Shown: positions 29,575 through 38,130 of the stretch, piece after piece
Layout of the letters: each line of letters opens with the position of its first letter
Position numbering within the stretch: the stretch's first letter is position 1
NCBI RefSeq assembly: GCF_002086735.1
Contig: NZ_MVIJ01000016.1
Span: 56,536-120,535 of the forward strand
DNA: 64,000 nucleotides
From: Mycobacterium scrofulaceum
GTDB lineage: Bacteria; Actinomycetota; Actinomycetes; Mycobacteriales; Mycobacteriaceae
Direction: 5' to 3'
Notes under the pieces: model-generated
The model's input: only the letters and a program-made list of their open reading frames with translations
Database searches by the model: none
What the model was told of the DNA's origin: nothing
Made by a program: the position numbers and the translations under genes

Positions 29575-30972
29575 TCAGACGGTGTGGATCCGGGCCCATG
29601 GCCGGGCCTCTTCGAGCTCGTAGGCCAGCTCGAGCAGCAGCGCCTCCTGGCCGAGGTCGGCGGAGAGCATCATGCCCACCGGCATGCCTTCCGCGGACTG
29701 CGCCAACGGAAGCGAAATGGCCGGCTCGCCGGTGACGTTCTGCAGCGGGGTGAACGAGACCCAATCGATCAGCCGATCGAGCACCTGCCGGTAGTCGGTG
29801 GGAGCCAGATACCCGATGCGTGGAGTCTCGTCGGAGACGGTCGGGGTGAGCACCGCGTCGTAGGTGCCGAAGAACCGCGCGGTGCGCCTGCGTATCCGGC
29901 GCAACCGCGTGATGGCCAACGGCAGCCGGTGGATGTTGCGCGCCGTGTGCCGTTCGAGTCCGAGCGTCAGGCTGTCCAGCCGGGCTCGGTCGAACGTCTT
30001 GCCGAACATGTGCCGGCCGCCGCGCACCTGGGCCAGGGCGAGGAAGCCCCAATACAAGACGAAATCGTCGACGAAGCTGGCCGGCACCGGGGGCTCCTCG
30101 ACGTGTTCGACGCGGTGTCCCAGCTCTTCCAGCAGCCCCGCCGATTTGAGCGTCAGCTCCCGCACCTGCGGACTGCTGTCCCGCTGGACCGAGCGGGTCA
30201 CCACCGCGATCCGCAACCGTTGTCTGCCGGGACCGGTGACGTCGCCGATGGGCGCCAGCTTGTGATTCCGCCAGATCCGCTCGGCCTCCCGGTAGAACGC
30301 CGCGGTGTCGCGCACCGAACGGGTCAGCACACCGTTGGCGACGATGCCCACCGGCATCCGGCGCAGTGTCGGGTCCAGCGGCAACCGCCCGCGCGACGGC
30401 TTGAGCCCGACCAGCCCGTTGCAGGCGGCCGGGATGCGGATGGAGCCGCCGCCGTCGTTCGCGTGGGCGATCGGCACCACGCCGGCGGCGACGAACGCAC
30501 CCGAGCCCGACGACGAGGCGCCCGCGGTGTAGTCGGTGTTCCACGGGTTGCGCACCGGCCCCAGCCGTGGGTGTTCGGCGGACGGGCTGAACCCGAATTC
30601 CGAGAGCTGCGTCTTACCGATCGACGTCAGGCCGGTGGCCAGGTACACCCGCGCGAACTCGCTGTCGGCGGGCGCGTCGAACGGCGTCCACGCGTCGCTG
30701 CCGTGCATTGACGGTTGGCCCGCGACGTCGACGTTGTCCTTGACGAACGTCGGGACGCCGTCGAAGAAGCCGGTTGCCGCGGCGGCGGTGCGGGCCTGCT
30801 GGAAGGCCGCGTACGCGAGGCCGTTCAGGACCGGATCGACGGCTTCGGTACGGGCGATCGCCGCCTCGATGACCTCCGCGCGGCTGACCCAGCCGGCCTG
30901 TATCGCGTGGGCGAGGCCGACCGCATCCAGGTCACCGAGGGCGTCGTCGCCGAACGCATGCACGTGTCGCAT
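29575..30972 (-). CDS. amiC: Amidase (AmiC type)
   Basis: The 465-residue amidase-signature enzyme hydrolyses carboxamides; its substrate is unknown. The Ser-cis-Ser-Lys triad is visible: Lys in PTFVKDNVDV, cis-Ser in GASSSGSGAF, and the nucleophile in NDGGGSIRIPAACNGLVGLK. The region before the triad contains QPSMHGSDAWTPFDAPADSE. The C-terminal part has VSFTPLQNVTGEPAISLPL, family-like. It is 32 bases downstream of tsf and resembles Rv2888c. Start is ATG 30972. Confidence 0.95.
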   Translation of the reverse strand: MRHVHAFGDDALGDLDAVGLAHAIQAGWVSRAEVIEAAIARTEAVDPVLNGLAYAAFQQARTAAAATGFFDGVPTFVKDNVDVAGQPSMHGSDAWTPFDAPADSEFARVYLATGLTSIGKTQLSEFGFSPSAEHPRLGPVRNPWNTDYTAGASSSGSGAFVAAGVVPIAHANDGGGSIRIPAACNGLVGLKPSRGRLPLDPTLRRMPVGIVANGVLTRSVRDTAAFYREAERIWRNHKLAPIGDVTGPGRQRLRIAVVTRSVQRDSSPQVRELTLKSAGLLEELGHRVEHVEEPPVPASFVDDFVLYWGFLALAQVRGGRHMFGKTFDRARLDSLTLGLERHTARNIHRLPLAITRLRRIRRRTARFFGTYDAVLTPTVSDETPRIGYLAPTDYRQVLDRLIDWVSFTPLQNVTGEPAISLPLAQSAEGMPVGMMLSADLGQEALLLELAYELEEARPWARIHTV

Positions 30973-31003
30973 GTATCGACGCTAGCCCGCCCGCGCGCGG
31001 GGC

Positions 31004-31819
31004 TCAGGCCTGGCCCACCTCGAAGCGCACGAACCGCGTCACCGTCACGCCGGCCTCGTCGAGCAGGGCCTTGACCGTCTTCTTGCTGTCGGACACCGAC
31101 GGCTGCTCCAGCAGCACCGCGTCCTTGAAGAATCCGTTCAGCCGGCCCTCGACGATCTTGGGCAGCGCCTGCTCCGGCTTGCCCTCAGCCTTGGCCGTTT
31201 CCTCGGCGATGCGGCGCTCGCTGGCCACCACGTCCTCCGGAACGTCCTCGCGGGACAGGTAGCGCGCCTTGAGCGCGGCGATCTGCAGCGCGACGGAGTG
31301 CGCGGCCTCGGAGTCCGAACCCTCGTACTCGACCAGTACACCGACGGCCGGCGGCAGGTCCGCGGCGCGCTTGTGCAGGTACGCCTCGACGGTGCCGCCG
31401 AAGTGGGCGACCCGGCGCAGTTCGAGCTTCTCGCCGATCTTGGCCGACAGGTCCGCGATGGCCTGCTCGACGGTCTTGCCGCCGGCGCTGGCGGCCTTGA
31501 GCGCGTCGAGGTCGGTGGCCTGGGCGTTGAGCGCGGCGTCGACGATCTGGTCGGCCAGGGCCTGGAATTCGGCGTTCTTGGCGACGAAGTCCGTCTCGGA
31601 GTTGAGCTCGATCAGCGCGCCGCCCTTGGCCGCGACCAGTCCTTCGGCGGTGGCGCGCTCGGCGCGCTTGCCGACGTCCTTGGCACCCTTGATGCGCAGC
31701 GCCTCGACGGCCTTGTCGAAGTCGCCGTCGCTCTCGGCCAGCGCGTTCTTGCAATCAAGCATGCCGGCGCCGGTGAGCTCCCGAAGCTTCTTGACGTCGG
31801 CGGCGGTGAAGTTGGCCAT
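31004..31819 (-). CDS. tsf: Elongation factor Ts
   Basis: Guanine nucleotide exchange factor for EF-Tu. The 271-residue product begins with the UBA-like domain [20 protein letters not shown]. The core contains [20 protein letters not shown] and the dimerisation segments. The C-terminus ends [11 protein letters not shown]. It starts one base after the rpsB stop (31821), so the two are translationally close and clearly one operon. The order rpsB-tsf is near universal. Confidence 0.99.
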   Translation of the reverse strand: MANFTAADVKKLRELTGAGMLDCKNALAESDGDFDKAVEALRIKGAKDVGKRAERATAEGLVAAKGGALIELNSETDFVAKNAEFQALADQIVDAALNAQATDLDALKAASAGGKTVEQAIADLSAKIGEKLELRRVAHFGGTVEAYLHKRAADLPPAVGVLVEYEGSDSEAAHSVALQIAALKARYLSREDVPEDVVASERRIAEETAKAEGKPEQALPKIVEGRLNGFFKDAVLLEQPSVSDSKKTVKALLDEAGVTVTRFVRFEVGQA

Positions 31820-31820
31820 A

Positions 31821-32654
31821 TCAGCCTTCCGTGGGGGTGGATTCGGGTGCGCCCGCAGCGGCGTCGGCGGGGGCGCTGGCGGCGGCGGAGGCCAGCAGTT
31901 CCTGTTCCCATTCGGGCAGCGGCTCGGCGGCCTCGGCCTCGGGCTTGCCGTCGCCGCGGCCGGCCCCGGCGCGGGCCTGCAGGCCCTCGGCGACCGCGGA
32001 GGCGATCACCTTGGTCAGCAGCGCGGCCGAACGGATCGCGTCGTCGTTGCCCGGGATCGGGTAGTCGACCTCGTCGGGGTCGCAGTTGGTGTCGAGGATC
32101 GCGATGACCGGAATGCCGAGCTTGCGGGCCTCGCCGACGGCGATGTGCTCCTTGTTGGTGTCGACGACCCAGATGGCCGACGGCACCTTGGCCATGTCGC
32201 GGATACCGCCGAGGCTGCGCTCGAGCTTGTTCTTCTCCCGGGTCAGCATCAGGATTTCCTTCTTGGTGCGACCCTCGAAGCCGCCGGTCTGCTCCATCGC
32301 CTCGAGTTCCTTGAGGCGCTGCAGCCGCTTGTGCACGGTGGAGAAGTTGGTGAGCATGCCGCCCAGCCAGCGCTGGTTCACGTACGGCATGCCGACGCGG
32401 GTCGCTTCGGCAGCGACGGATTCCTGCGCCTGCTTCTTGGTGCCGACGAACAGCACCGAGCCGCCGTGGGCGACGGTCTCCTTGACGAACTCGTACGCCT
32501 TGTCGATGAAGGTCAGCGTCTGCTGCAGGTCGATGATGTAGATGCCGTTGCGGTCGGTGAAGATGAACCGCTTCATCTTGGGATTCCAGCGGCGGGTCTG
32601 GTGCCCGAAGTGGGTGCCGCTGTCGAGCAGCTGCTTCATGGTTACTACGGCCAT
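31821..32654 (-). CDS. rpsB: 30S ribosomal protein S2
   Basis: The 277-residue protein shows [20 protein letters not shown] and YGMPNVY-like stretches ([20 protein letters not shown], then [19 protein letters not shown]). The Ala-rich, acidic C-terminal tail of about 50 residues ([20 protein letters not shown]) is typical of actinobacterial S2. It heads the rpsB-tsf operon. The 260 bases upstream hold its leader and promoter; tgtaaact near 32830 (minus strand) could be part of a -10. Confidence 0.99.
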   Translation of the reverse strand: MAVVTMKQLLDSGTHFGHQTRRWNPKMKRFIFTDRNGIYIIDLQQTLTFIDKAYEFVKETVAHGGSVLFVGTKKQAQESVAAEATRVGMPYVNQRWLGGMLTNFSTVHKRLQRLKELEAMEQTGGFEGRTKKEILMLTREKNKLERSLGGIRDMAKVPSAIWVVDTNKEHIAVGEARKLGIPVIAILDTNCDPDEVDYPIPGNDDAIRSAALLTKVIASAVAEGLQARAGAGRGDGKPEAEAAEPLPEWEQELLASAAASAPADAAAGAPESTPTEG

Positions 32655-32914
32655 GCTTATGCCTTTGTGTGTCGGTTGTCGCCCGGCATCGGGTGAAGCC
32701 GGGCCCTGGCGCCTGCTGCGATGCCGGACCCAGTTAAGGGACCGCCCGGCATGCGGTGCGAACTCCTAGTGGAACGGGAGACGCGGGGCAGACGCGCGAA
32801 GTCAGCCCGCGAACGAGCTGCGACCAGGAGTTTACACCGAATCAGCAGGTGGTTTTGCACAGCACCGGTCGCACGTGAGTGGTGCCGGCACCCGCGCGGC
32901 AATGAACTGAGCCG

Positions 32915-33409
32915 ATGCGACGGGTTCTTTGGCTTTTGATGGGCCTGGCGGTGCTCGGCGCGGCGCCGGCGGTTGCGGACGACGCGCGGCTGGATTGGCC
33001 GTTGCGCCCGGCGCCGGCCGTCGGCCGTGGATTCGACGCCCCCTCACCGGACTGGAAGCCCGGGCATCGGGGCGTGGACCTGCCCGGCGCGCCCGGTCAG
33101 CCGGTATATGCGGCGGGCAGCGCCACGGTGGTGTTCGCCGGGCAGCTGGCCGGGCGACCGGTGGTGTCGCTGGCCCACCCCGGTGGGTTGCGCACCAGCT
33201 ACGAGCCGGTGCGGGCCGCGGTGCGGGTGGGTCAGCCGGTGACGGCCCGGACCGTGATCGGCTCGTTGGAGCCCGGGCATGCCGGCTGCCGGGCCGCCGC
33301 GTGCCTGCACTGGGGCGCGATGTGGGGTCCCGCGTCGGGCGCCCACTATGTCGATCCGCTCGGCCTGGTGAAGTCGACTCCGATCCGGCTCAAGCCGCTT
33401 CACGAATGA
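32915..33409 (+). CDS. M23 peptidase-like secreted protein
   Basis: A 164-residue protein with a signal peptide (MRRVLWLLMGLAVLGAAPAVA) and an M23 (LytM) domain. The first zinc motif is present: GHRGVDLPG (His and Asp), with QPVYAAGSATVVFAGQLAGR and SYEPVRAAVRVGQPV typical of the beta-sheet core. The second motif, usually HxH, reads ACLHWG, so the first His is Cys. Such proteins may be inactive peptidoglycan-binding or regulatory relatives of endopeptidases. Resembles Rv2891. It is convergent with xerC, separated by a palindromic stretch. Confidence 0.85.
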   Translation: MRRVLWLLMGLAVLGAAPAVADDARLDWPLRPAPAVGRGFDAPSPDWKPGHRGVDLPGAPGQPVYAAGSATVVFAGQLAGRPVVSLAHPGGLRTSYEPVRAAVRVGQPVTARTVIGSLEPGHAGCRAAACLHWGAMWGPASGAHYVDPLGLVKSTPIRLKPLHE

Positions 33410-33421
33410 GTGTGCGTCCAG

Positions 33422-33530
33422 GGCCTTGCGTGCGCGGTCAGAGCTTCTTCGCGTGTGCGTTGACGGCTTCCCGTGTGCGTCCAGGGCGGGAATTTCGCGG
33501 ATTCCGCGCCGTCAACGCACGCCCAAGGCC
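33422..33530. repeat. Complex palindrome between M23 gene and xerC
   Basis: gtgcgttgacggc (33455-33467) and gccgtcaacgcac (33508-33520) are exact 13-bp reverse complements. Within them ttcccg (33468-33473) and cgggaa (33487-33492) also pair, and outside them ggccttgcgtgc and gcacgcccaaggcc pair imperfectly. The sequence gtgcgtccaggg occurs twice nearby. It lies between two convergent genes, so a two-way terminator is likely; it does not resemble a dif site. Confidence 0.7.
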
Positions 33531-33540
33531 GTGAGCGCAC

Positions 33541-34437
33541 TCACGCCCGCGGGTGGGCCTGCTCGTGCACCGCCCGCAACCGGGAGACGGCGACATGGGT
33601 GTACAGCTGGGTGGTCGCCAGGCTGGAATGGCCGAGCAATTCCTGCACGACCCGCAGGTCGGCCCCGCCTTCCAGCAGATGCGTCGCCGCGCTGTGCCGC
33701 AGCCCGTGCGGACCCATGTCGGGGGCGCCGTCCACCGCGGACACCGTCTGGTGCACGACGGTGCGGGCCTGGCGGACGTCGAGCCGCCGCCCCCGCGCGC
33801 CCAGCAGCAGGGCCGGGCCCGATTCCGCGGTCACCAGGGCCGGGCGTCCGTCGTCGAGCCAGGCGCGCAGCGCTTCGGCGGCCGGCATCCCGAACGGCAC
33901 GGTGCGCTGCTTGTTGCCCTTGCCGAGCACCCGCACCAGCCGGTGGCCGGTGTCCACGTCGTCGACGTCCAGGCCGCACAGCTCGCTCACCCGGATGCCG
34001 GTGGCATACAGCATCTCGACGATCAGTCGGTCCCGCAGTGCCATCGGATCGCCTTGCTGCGCACCGGATTTCGCGGCAGCCATCGCATCGAGCGCCTGGT
34101 CTTGGCGCAGCACCGCCGGCAGGGTGCGGTGCGCCTTCGGCACCTGCAGCCGGGCGGCCGGGTCCCCGGCCAGCAGGCCACGCCGCGCCGCCCACGCGGT
34201 GAAGGCCTTGACCGCCGAGGTGCGACGGGCCAAGGTCGTGCGGGCCGCGCCGGCCCCGGCCGAGGCCGACAGCCAGGACCGCAGCAGGGGCAGGCTCAAT
34301 CCGTCCAGCCCGGCGTCGCGGTCTGCGAGAAACGTCAGCAGTGAGCGCAGGTCGCCGAGGTAGGCCCGACGGGTGTGCGCCGAGCGGCCGCATTGCAGAG
34401 ACAGGTACTCGTCGAACTCCTCGAGGATGGCCTCCAC
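33541..34437 (-). CDS. xerC: Tyrosine recombinase XerC
   Basis: Site-specific recombinase that resolves chromosome dimers at dif with XerD. The 298-residue product has an N-terminal SAM-like core-binding domain ([20 protein letters not shown]) and a C-terminal catalytic domain. Catalytic residues sit in [16 protein letters not shown] (Arg), [12 protein letters not shown] (Lys), [11 protein letters not shown] (His and Arg), [15 protein letters not shown] (His and the nucleophile Tyr). The full set is intact. It matches Rv2894c. Close-packed with the lactate monooxygenase-like gene (33 bases upstream). Confidence 0.97.
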   Translation of the reverse strand: MEAILEEFDEYLSLQCGRSAHTRRAYLGDLRSLLTFLADRDAGLDGLSLPLLRSWLSASAGAGAARTTLARRTSAVKAFTAWAARRGLLAGDPAARLQVPKAHRTLPAVLRQDQALDAMAAAKSGAQQGDPMALRDRLIVEMLYATGIRVSELCGLDVDDVDTGHRLVRVLGKGNKQRTVPFGMPAAEALRAWLDDGRPALVTAESGPALLLGARGRRLDVRQARTVVHQTVSAVDGAPDMGPHGLRHSAATHLLEGGADLRVVQELLGHSSLATTQLYTHVAVSRLRAVHEQAHPRA

Positions 34438-34470
34438 GCCTCAAACGTTCGCAGGCGCCGCGGGTTCGGC

Positions 34471-35634
34471 TCAGTCGACGCGCCGGAGTGTGTCCGGGGT
34501 GAGATCTTTCAGGGTCGGATAGCCGTCGACGGCCATGATCAGGTCCGCCTCGGCCAGCATCATCCGCAGCACGTGCACGATGCCGTCGACGCCGCCAAGC
34601 GCCAGGCCGTACGCGTAGGGCCGGCCGATGCCGACCGCGGTGGCGCCCAGCGCGAGCGCCTTGACGATGTCGGCGCCGCTGCGGACCCCGGAGTCGAACA
34701 GCACCGGAAGCCCGTCGGCCGCCTCGACCACGCCGGGCAGACAGTCGAGCGCGGGCAGGCCGCCGTTGGCCTGGCGTCCGCCGTGCGTCGAGCAGTAGAT
34801 GCCGTCGACGCCCCCGTCCTTGGCGCGGCGGGCGTCGTCGGGATGGCAGATGCCCTTGACGATGAGCGGCAGCTTGGTCAGCGATCGCAGCCAGGGCAGG
34901 TCGTCCCAGGTCAACGGATTGCCGAAGGTCGTGATCCACTGCAGCACGGTGCCTTGCGGGTCCTCCTCGGGCGGGCGCGGCAGGCCGGCGCGAAAGACCG
35001 GGTCGCTCGTGTAGTTGCTCAGGCACAGCCCCCGCAACTGCGGAAAGTTTGCCGTGCTGAGGTCGCGCGGGCGCCACCCGGGAACCCAGGTGTCCAGCGT
35101 GACGATGATGCCCTGGTAGCCGGCGGCCTCGGCCCGGTGCACCAGGCTGGCGGCGAGCTCGCGATTCTTCGGCGTGTACAGCTGGAAAAAGCCCGGTGTG
35201 TCGCCGAACAGGGCGGCGACGTCTTCCAGCGGGTCGGCGGTCAGGGTGGAAACGACCATCGGGACACCGGTGGCCGCTGCGGCGCGCGCGGTGGCCAGGT
35301 CGCCGTGGCCGTCTTGAGCACAGATGCCGATGACGCCGATCGGGGCCATGAACATCGGCGACGGCAGCGTCAGGCCGAACATTTCGACCGACAGGTCACG
35401 CTCGGCCGCGCCGACGAACATGCGGGGCATCAAACCCCAGCGGTCGAACGCCTCGCGATTGGCCCGTTGAGTGCGCTCGTCGCCTGCGCCACCGGTGACG
35501 TAGGACCACACCGACGGCGACATCGCCCGCTCGGCCCGGGCCTCCAGCTCCGCGAAGGCCATCGGCAGCGCGGGCGCGACCCCACCCAGACCCTTGAAGT
35601 AGATCTCGTTCTGGTAATCGCCGAAATGCGCCAT
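34471..35634 (-). CDS. FMN-dependent lactate 2-monooxygenase-like enzyme
   Basis: The 387-residue product belongs to the FMN alpha-hydroxyacid oxidase family. It shows [20 protein letters not shown] near the N-terminus, [20 protein letters not shown], and [19 protein letters not shown]. The catalytic His is in [20 protein letters not shown], with the phosphate-binding [20 protein letters not shown] next. The [10 protein letters not shown] and [12 protein letters not shown] stretches resemble mycobacterial lactate monooxygenase (L-lactate to acetate and CO2) more than membrane L-lactate dehydrogenase. A neighbour of xerC here; I recall no such gene at this place in M. tuberculosis. Confidence 0.9.
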   Translation of the reverse strand: MAHFGDYQNEIYFKGLGGVAPALPMAFAELEARAERAMSPSVWSYVTGGAGDERTQRANREAFDRWGLMPRMFVGAAERDLSVEMFGLTLPSPMFMAPIGVIGICAQDGHGDLATARAAAATGVPMVVSTLTADPLEDVAALFGDTPGFFQLYTPKNRELAASLVHRAEAAGYQGIIVTLDTWVPGWRPRDLSTANFPQLRGLCLSNYTSDPVFRAGLPRPPEEDPQGTVLQWITTFGNPLTWDDLPWLRSLTKLPLIVKGICHPDDARRAKDGGVDGIYCSTHGGRQANGGLPALDCLPGVVEAADGLPVLFDSGVRSGADIVKALALGATAVGIGRPYAYGLALGGVDGIVHVLRMMLAEADLIMAVDGYPTLKDLTPDTLRRVD

Positions 35635-35676
35635 GGAAGTAGAGGATGCCAGCCGGCCGTCAGGCCCACGAACGGG

Positions 35677-36528
35677 CTACGACGCCCCGGCCTCGGCCTC
35701 GGCGAGTTCCCTCTTCCACTGCCGGAACGTCTCTTCGGTGCGGCCCCGCCGCCAGTAGCCCGAGATGGACGACGCCCACTTGGCGTCCACGCCGCGCTCC
35801 TTGCGGATGTAGGGCCGCAGGTTGTGCATGACGCTTTGCGCCTCGCCGTGAATGAAGACGTGCACCTGTCCGGGCAGCCACGGCGTGGTGGTGACCGCCT
35901 CGATCAGCGGGGCGTGGTCGCCGGCACGGTCCTCGGGGACCAGGTCGGCGCGGCCCCCGCGGTACACCCAGTGCACTTCGACGCCGTCGGGCGCGGTCAG
36001 CGGGATCTCGTCTTCCTGGCCCGCCACCTCGATGAACGCCTTGCCGACGGCGTCGGGGGGCAACGCCTCCAGGGCCGCGGCGATGGCGGGCAGCGCGGAT
36101 TCGTCCCCCGCCAGCAGGTGCCAGTCGGCGGCGGGGTCGGGCGTGTAGGCACCGCTGGGGCCCATCAAGAAGATCCGCTCGCCGGGCTCGGCCGCCGCGG
36201 CCCATTGGCCCGCGGTCCCGTGCTCGCCGTGCACGACGATGTTCAGCGTGATTTCGCCTGCCGCCGCGTCGACGCGGCGGACGGTCATCGTCCGGACGGA
36301 CGGCCTCTTCTCCGGCGGCAGGCCGGCGAAGCTGTCCAGTGTCAACGGCTGGGGCAAGCCCGCGACGTCGACGTCGTCCGCGACGAACACCAACTTGACG
36401 TAGGAGTCGGTGAATTCGCTGGGCACGAAGGCGTCGAAATCGTTGGCCCTCAGCACCACCGCGACCATGTGCGGTGTGAGTTCCTTGGTATCGACAACCT
36501 CGAAGCGTTGCAGAGGTCGACCCGCCAC
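35677..36528 (-). CDS. viuB: Siderophore-interacting FAD protein (ViuB type)
   Basis: The 283-residue protein has a SIP-type fold: an FAD-binding beta-barrel (PSVRTMTVRRVDAAAGEITL) and a C-terminal NAD(P)-binding or SIP domain (YTPDPAADWHLLAGDESALP, VHVFIHGEAQSVMHNLRPYI). Homologues reduce ferric siderophores. I chose GTG 36528 because AGGAGG lies 5 bases upstream; 30 more residues upstream lack conserved sequence. It matches Rv2895c in length. No IdeR box is evident upstream. dprA is 32 bases upstream on the same strand. Confidence 0.93.
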   Translation of the reverse strand: MAGRPLQRFEVVDTKELTPHMVAVVLRANDFDAFVPSEFTDSYVKLVFVADDVDVAGLPQPLTLDSFAGLPPEKRPSVRTMTVRRVDAAAGEITLNIVVHGEHGTAGQWAAAAEPGERIFLMGPSGAYTPDPAADWHLLAGDESALPAIAAALEALPPDAVGKAFIEVAGQEDEIPLTAPDGVEVHWVYRGGRADLVPEDRAGDHAPLIEAVTTTPWLPGQVHVFIHGEAQSVMHNLRPYIRKERGVDAKWASSISGYWRRGRTEETFRQWKRELAEAEAGAS

Positions 36529-36560
36529 TTGTCCTCCTGTCCCCGCCCGACCCCCGTCGA

Positions 36561-37727
36561 CTATACGAGGCGTTTCGACGATGCGACGTGGTCGCCGACC
36601 ACCCGGACAAGCCGCCACCTGCCCTCCTGGCGCTGCACCAACCCGGCCAGCTCGAGTATCGCGAGCGGTCCCAACACCCGCTCGGGCGCCAGGCCCGACG
36701 CGATCGCGAGCTGCTCGACGGTGGCCGCGCCGCGGCCGGGCAGCGCCTCATACACCCGGCGCTCGGCGTCGCTGAGCCCGTCGAGCGGCGTCGCCGGGTG
36801 GGCTTCCTCGACCGCCAGCTCGCCGATGCGGCCGATGAGCTCGACGACGTGGTCGGCCCGGGTCACCAACTCGGCGCCGTTGCGCAGCAGCGCGTGACAC
36901 CCGGCCGACGCGGACGACGTCACGGGCCCGGGCACCGCGGCCACCACCCGTCCCAGCGCCCGCGCCCAGGCGGCCGTGTTCGCCGCGCCGCTGCGCAGGC
37001 CCGCTTCCACCACCACCGCTGCCCCCGCGACCGCCGCCACCAGGCGGTTGCGGGTCAAGAACCGGTGCCGGGCCGGCCGCACGCCGGGCGGGTACTCGGT
37101 GAACAGCAGACCGTGTTGGCCCACTCGGTGCAGCAACGCCGAGTGGCCGCTCGGATAGGGAACGTCGAGGCCGCCGGCGAGGACGGCCACGGTGATGCCG
37201 TCGGCGTTGAGCACCGCCCGGTGCGCCGCGCCGTCGATGCCGTAGGCGCCACCGGAGACGACGGCCACCTCGCGTTGCGCCAGCCCGGCCGCCAAGTCCT
37301 CGGCCACCTGCTCGCCGTATGACGTCGCCGCCCGGGTTCCCACCACGGCGGCCGCGCGGTGGGCCACCTCGTCGAGCCGGGCCGGGCCCTGCGCCCACAA
37401 GACCATCGGCGCCCCGGCACGAGCCTTCGCCGAGGCGTTCGCGAACGCGGCAAACGCCAGCCGCGGCCACTCGTCGTCGTCGGGCGTGATCAGCCGTCCG
37501 CCGCGGTGGGCGAGCAGCTCGAGGTCGGCCGCCGCGCAGTCGATTTCGCGCCTCGCCTCGGTGTGCCGCGCGAGGTCGCCGTCGACCAGCCCGCGGCGCA
37601 CCCGGTCGGCCGCCTCCAGCGGGCCGACGCACCGCACCAGGGTGGCGAGCTCGGCGCACGGCGGCTCGGCCACGCGGGACAGGTACGCCCACGCGCGCAG
37701 CACGGGATCGTCGACCGCGGTCAGCAT
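36561..37727 (-). CDS. dprA: DNA processing protein DprA
   Basis: DprA binds single-stranded DNA and loads RecA in natural transformation; in mycobacteria the role is unclear. The 388-residue product has the Rossmann-type core: AAVVGTRAATSYGEQVAEDL, REVAVVSGGAYGIDGAAHRA, and VVEAGLRSGAANTAAWARAL. An N-terminal helical part (SRVAEPPCAELATLVRCVGP) resembles a SAM-like domain. A C-terminal winged helix (LSDAERRVYEALPGRGAATV, EQLAIASGLAPERVLGPLAI) is present, as in many DprA. Start is ATG 37727. It is separated from comM by the small DUF4190-like gene on the plus strand. Confidence 0.95.
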   Translation of the reverse strand: MLTAVDDPVLRAWAYLSRVAEPPCAELATLVRCVGPLEAADRVRRGLVDGDLARHTEARREIDCAAADLELLAHRGGRLITPDDDEWPRLAFAAFANASAKARAGAPMVLWAQGPARLDEVAHRAAAVVGTRAATSYGEQVAEDLAAGLAQREVAVVSGGAYGIDGAAHRAVLNADGITVAVLAGGLDVPYPSGHSALLHRVGQHGLLFTEYPPGVRPARHRFLTRNRLVAAVAGAAVVVEAGLRSGAANTAAWARALGRVVAAVPGPVTSSASAGCHALLRNGAELVTRADHVVELIGRIGELAVEEAHPATPLDGLSDAERRVYEALPGRGAATVEQLAIASGLAPERVLGPLAILELAGLVQRQEGRWRLVRVVGDHVASSKRLV

Positions 37728-37840
37728 CGCGGTGTCCCCGGCCCCAAGGATTCGCCAAGGATCCCTTTAGCCCCGTACGCGAATGTGTTGTCGTCGGGTC
37801 CCATTCGCCATCGCGCAGCCGGCAACGGAAGGAGCGAACA

Positions 37841-38116
37841 ATGATCATCTGCCTGCCGACGCAGCTCGCCGCGCCCGCCCGCCCGCTGAATCCGTGGGCG
37901 ATCGCGTCGTTCGCCCTGAGCCTGGTCAGCTGGTGCGGGTTGCCGATTCCCGTGCTGAGCGGCGTCCTCGCGTCGGTCGCGTTGCGCGACATGGAACAGC
38001 GCGGCGAAGGCGGCCGGGCGATGGCGCAGTTCGCCAGGGCGTTCGCCATCCTGGTGACCGCCGCCATCGTGGTCCGGGGCGGGCACAACGACTGGCTGAC
38101 GAGGGCGTATTGGTGA
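37841..38116 (+). CDS. Small DUF4190-like membrane protein
   Basis: The 91-residue product has two hydrophobic stretches: PWAIASFALSLVSWCGLPIP, continuing VLSGVLASVALRDM, and FARAFAILVTAAIVVRG. The pattern of a short membrane segment, then ASVALRDMEQRGEGGRAMAQ, matches DUF4190-type domains (ILGHIALRQIKRTGEGGRG in relatives). Function unknown. It lies between dprA and comM on the opposite strand. GGAAGGAG is the ribosome site, 6 bases from ATG 37841. Confidence 0.8.
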   Translation: MIICLPTQLAAPARPLNPWAIASFALSLVSWCGLPIPVLSGVLASVALRDMEQRGEGGRAMAQFARAFAILVTAAIVVRGGHNDWLTRAYW

Positions 38117-38130
38117 CCCCCCGCCGGCGG

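Noticed and set aside
33410..33540. A dif site next to xerC
   Set aside because: The palindrome has 13-bp arms with a long centre and is not the 11-6-11 dif layout. xerC genes are not usually beside dif.
36529..36560. IdeR iron box upstream of viuB
   Set aside because: The gap to dprA is too short and no TTAGGTTAG-like palindrome is seen.
34375..36897. A very long open frame on the plus strand opposite xerC, the lactate monooxygenase-like gene and viuB
   Set aside because: High GC keeps the opposite frames open. The translation is low-complexity Arg/Gly/Gln-rich and matches no family, while the minus strand has clear domains.
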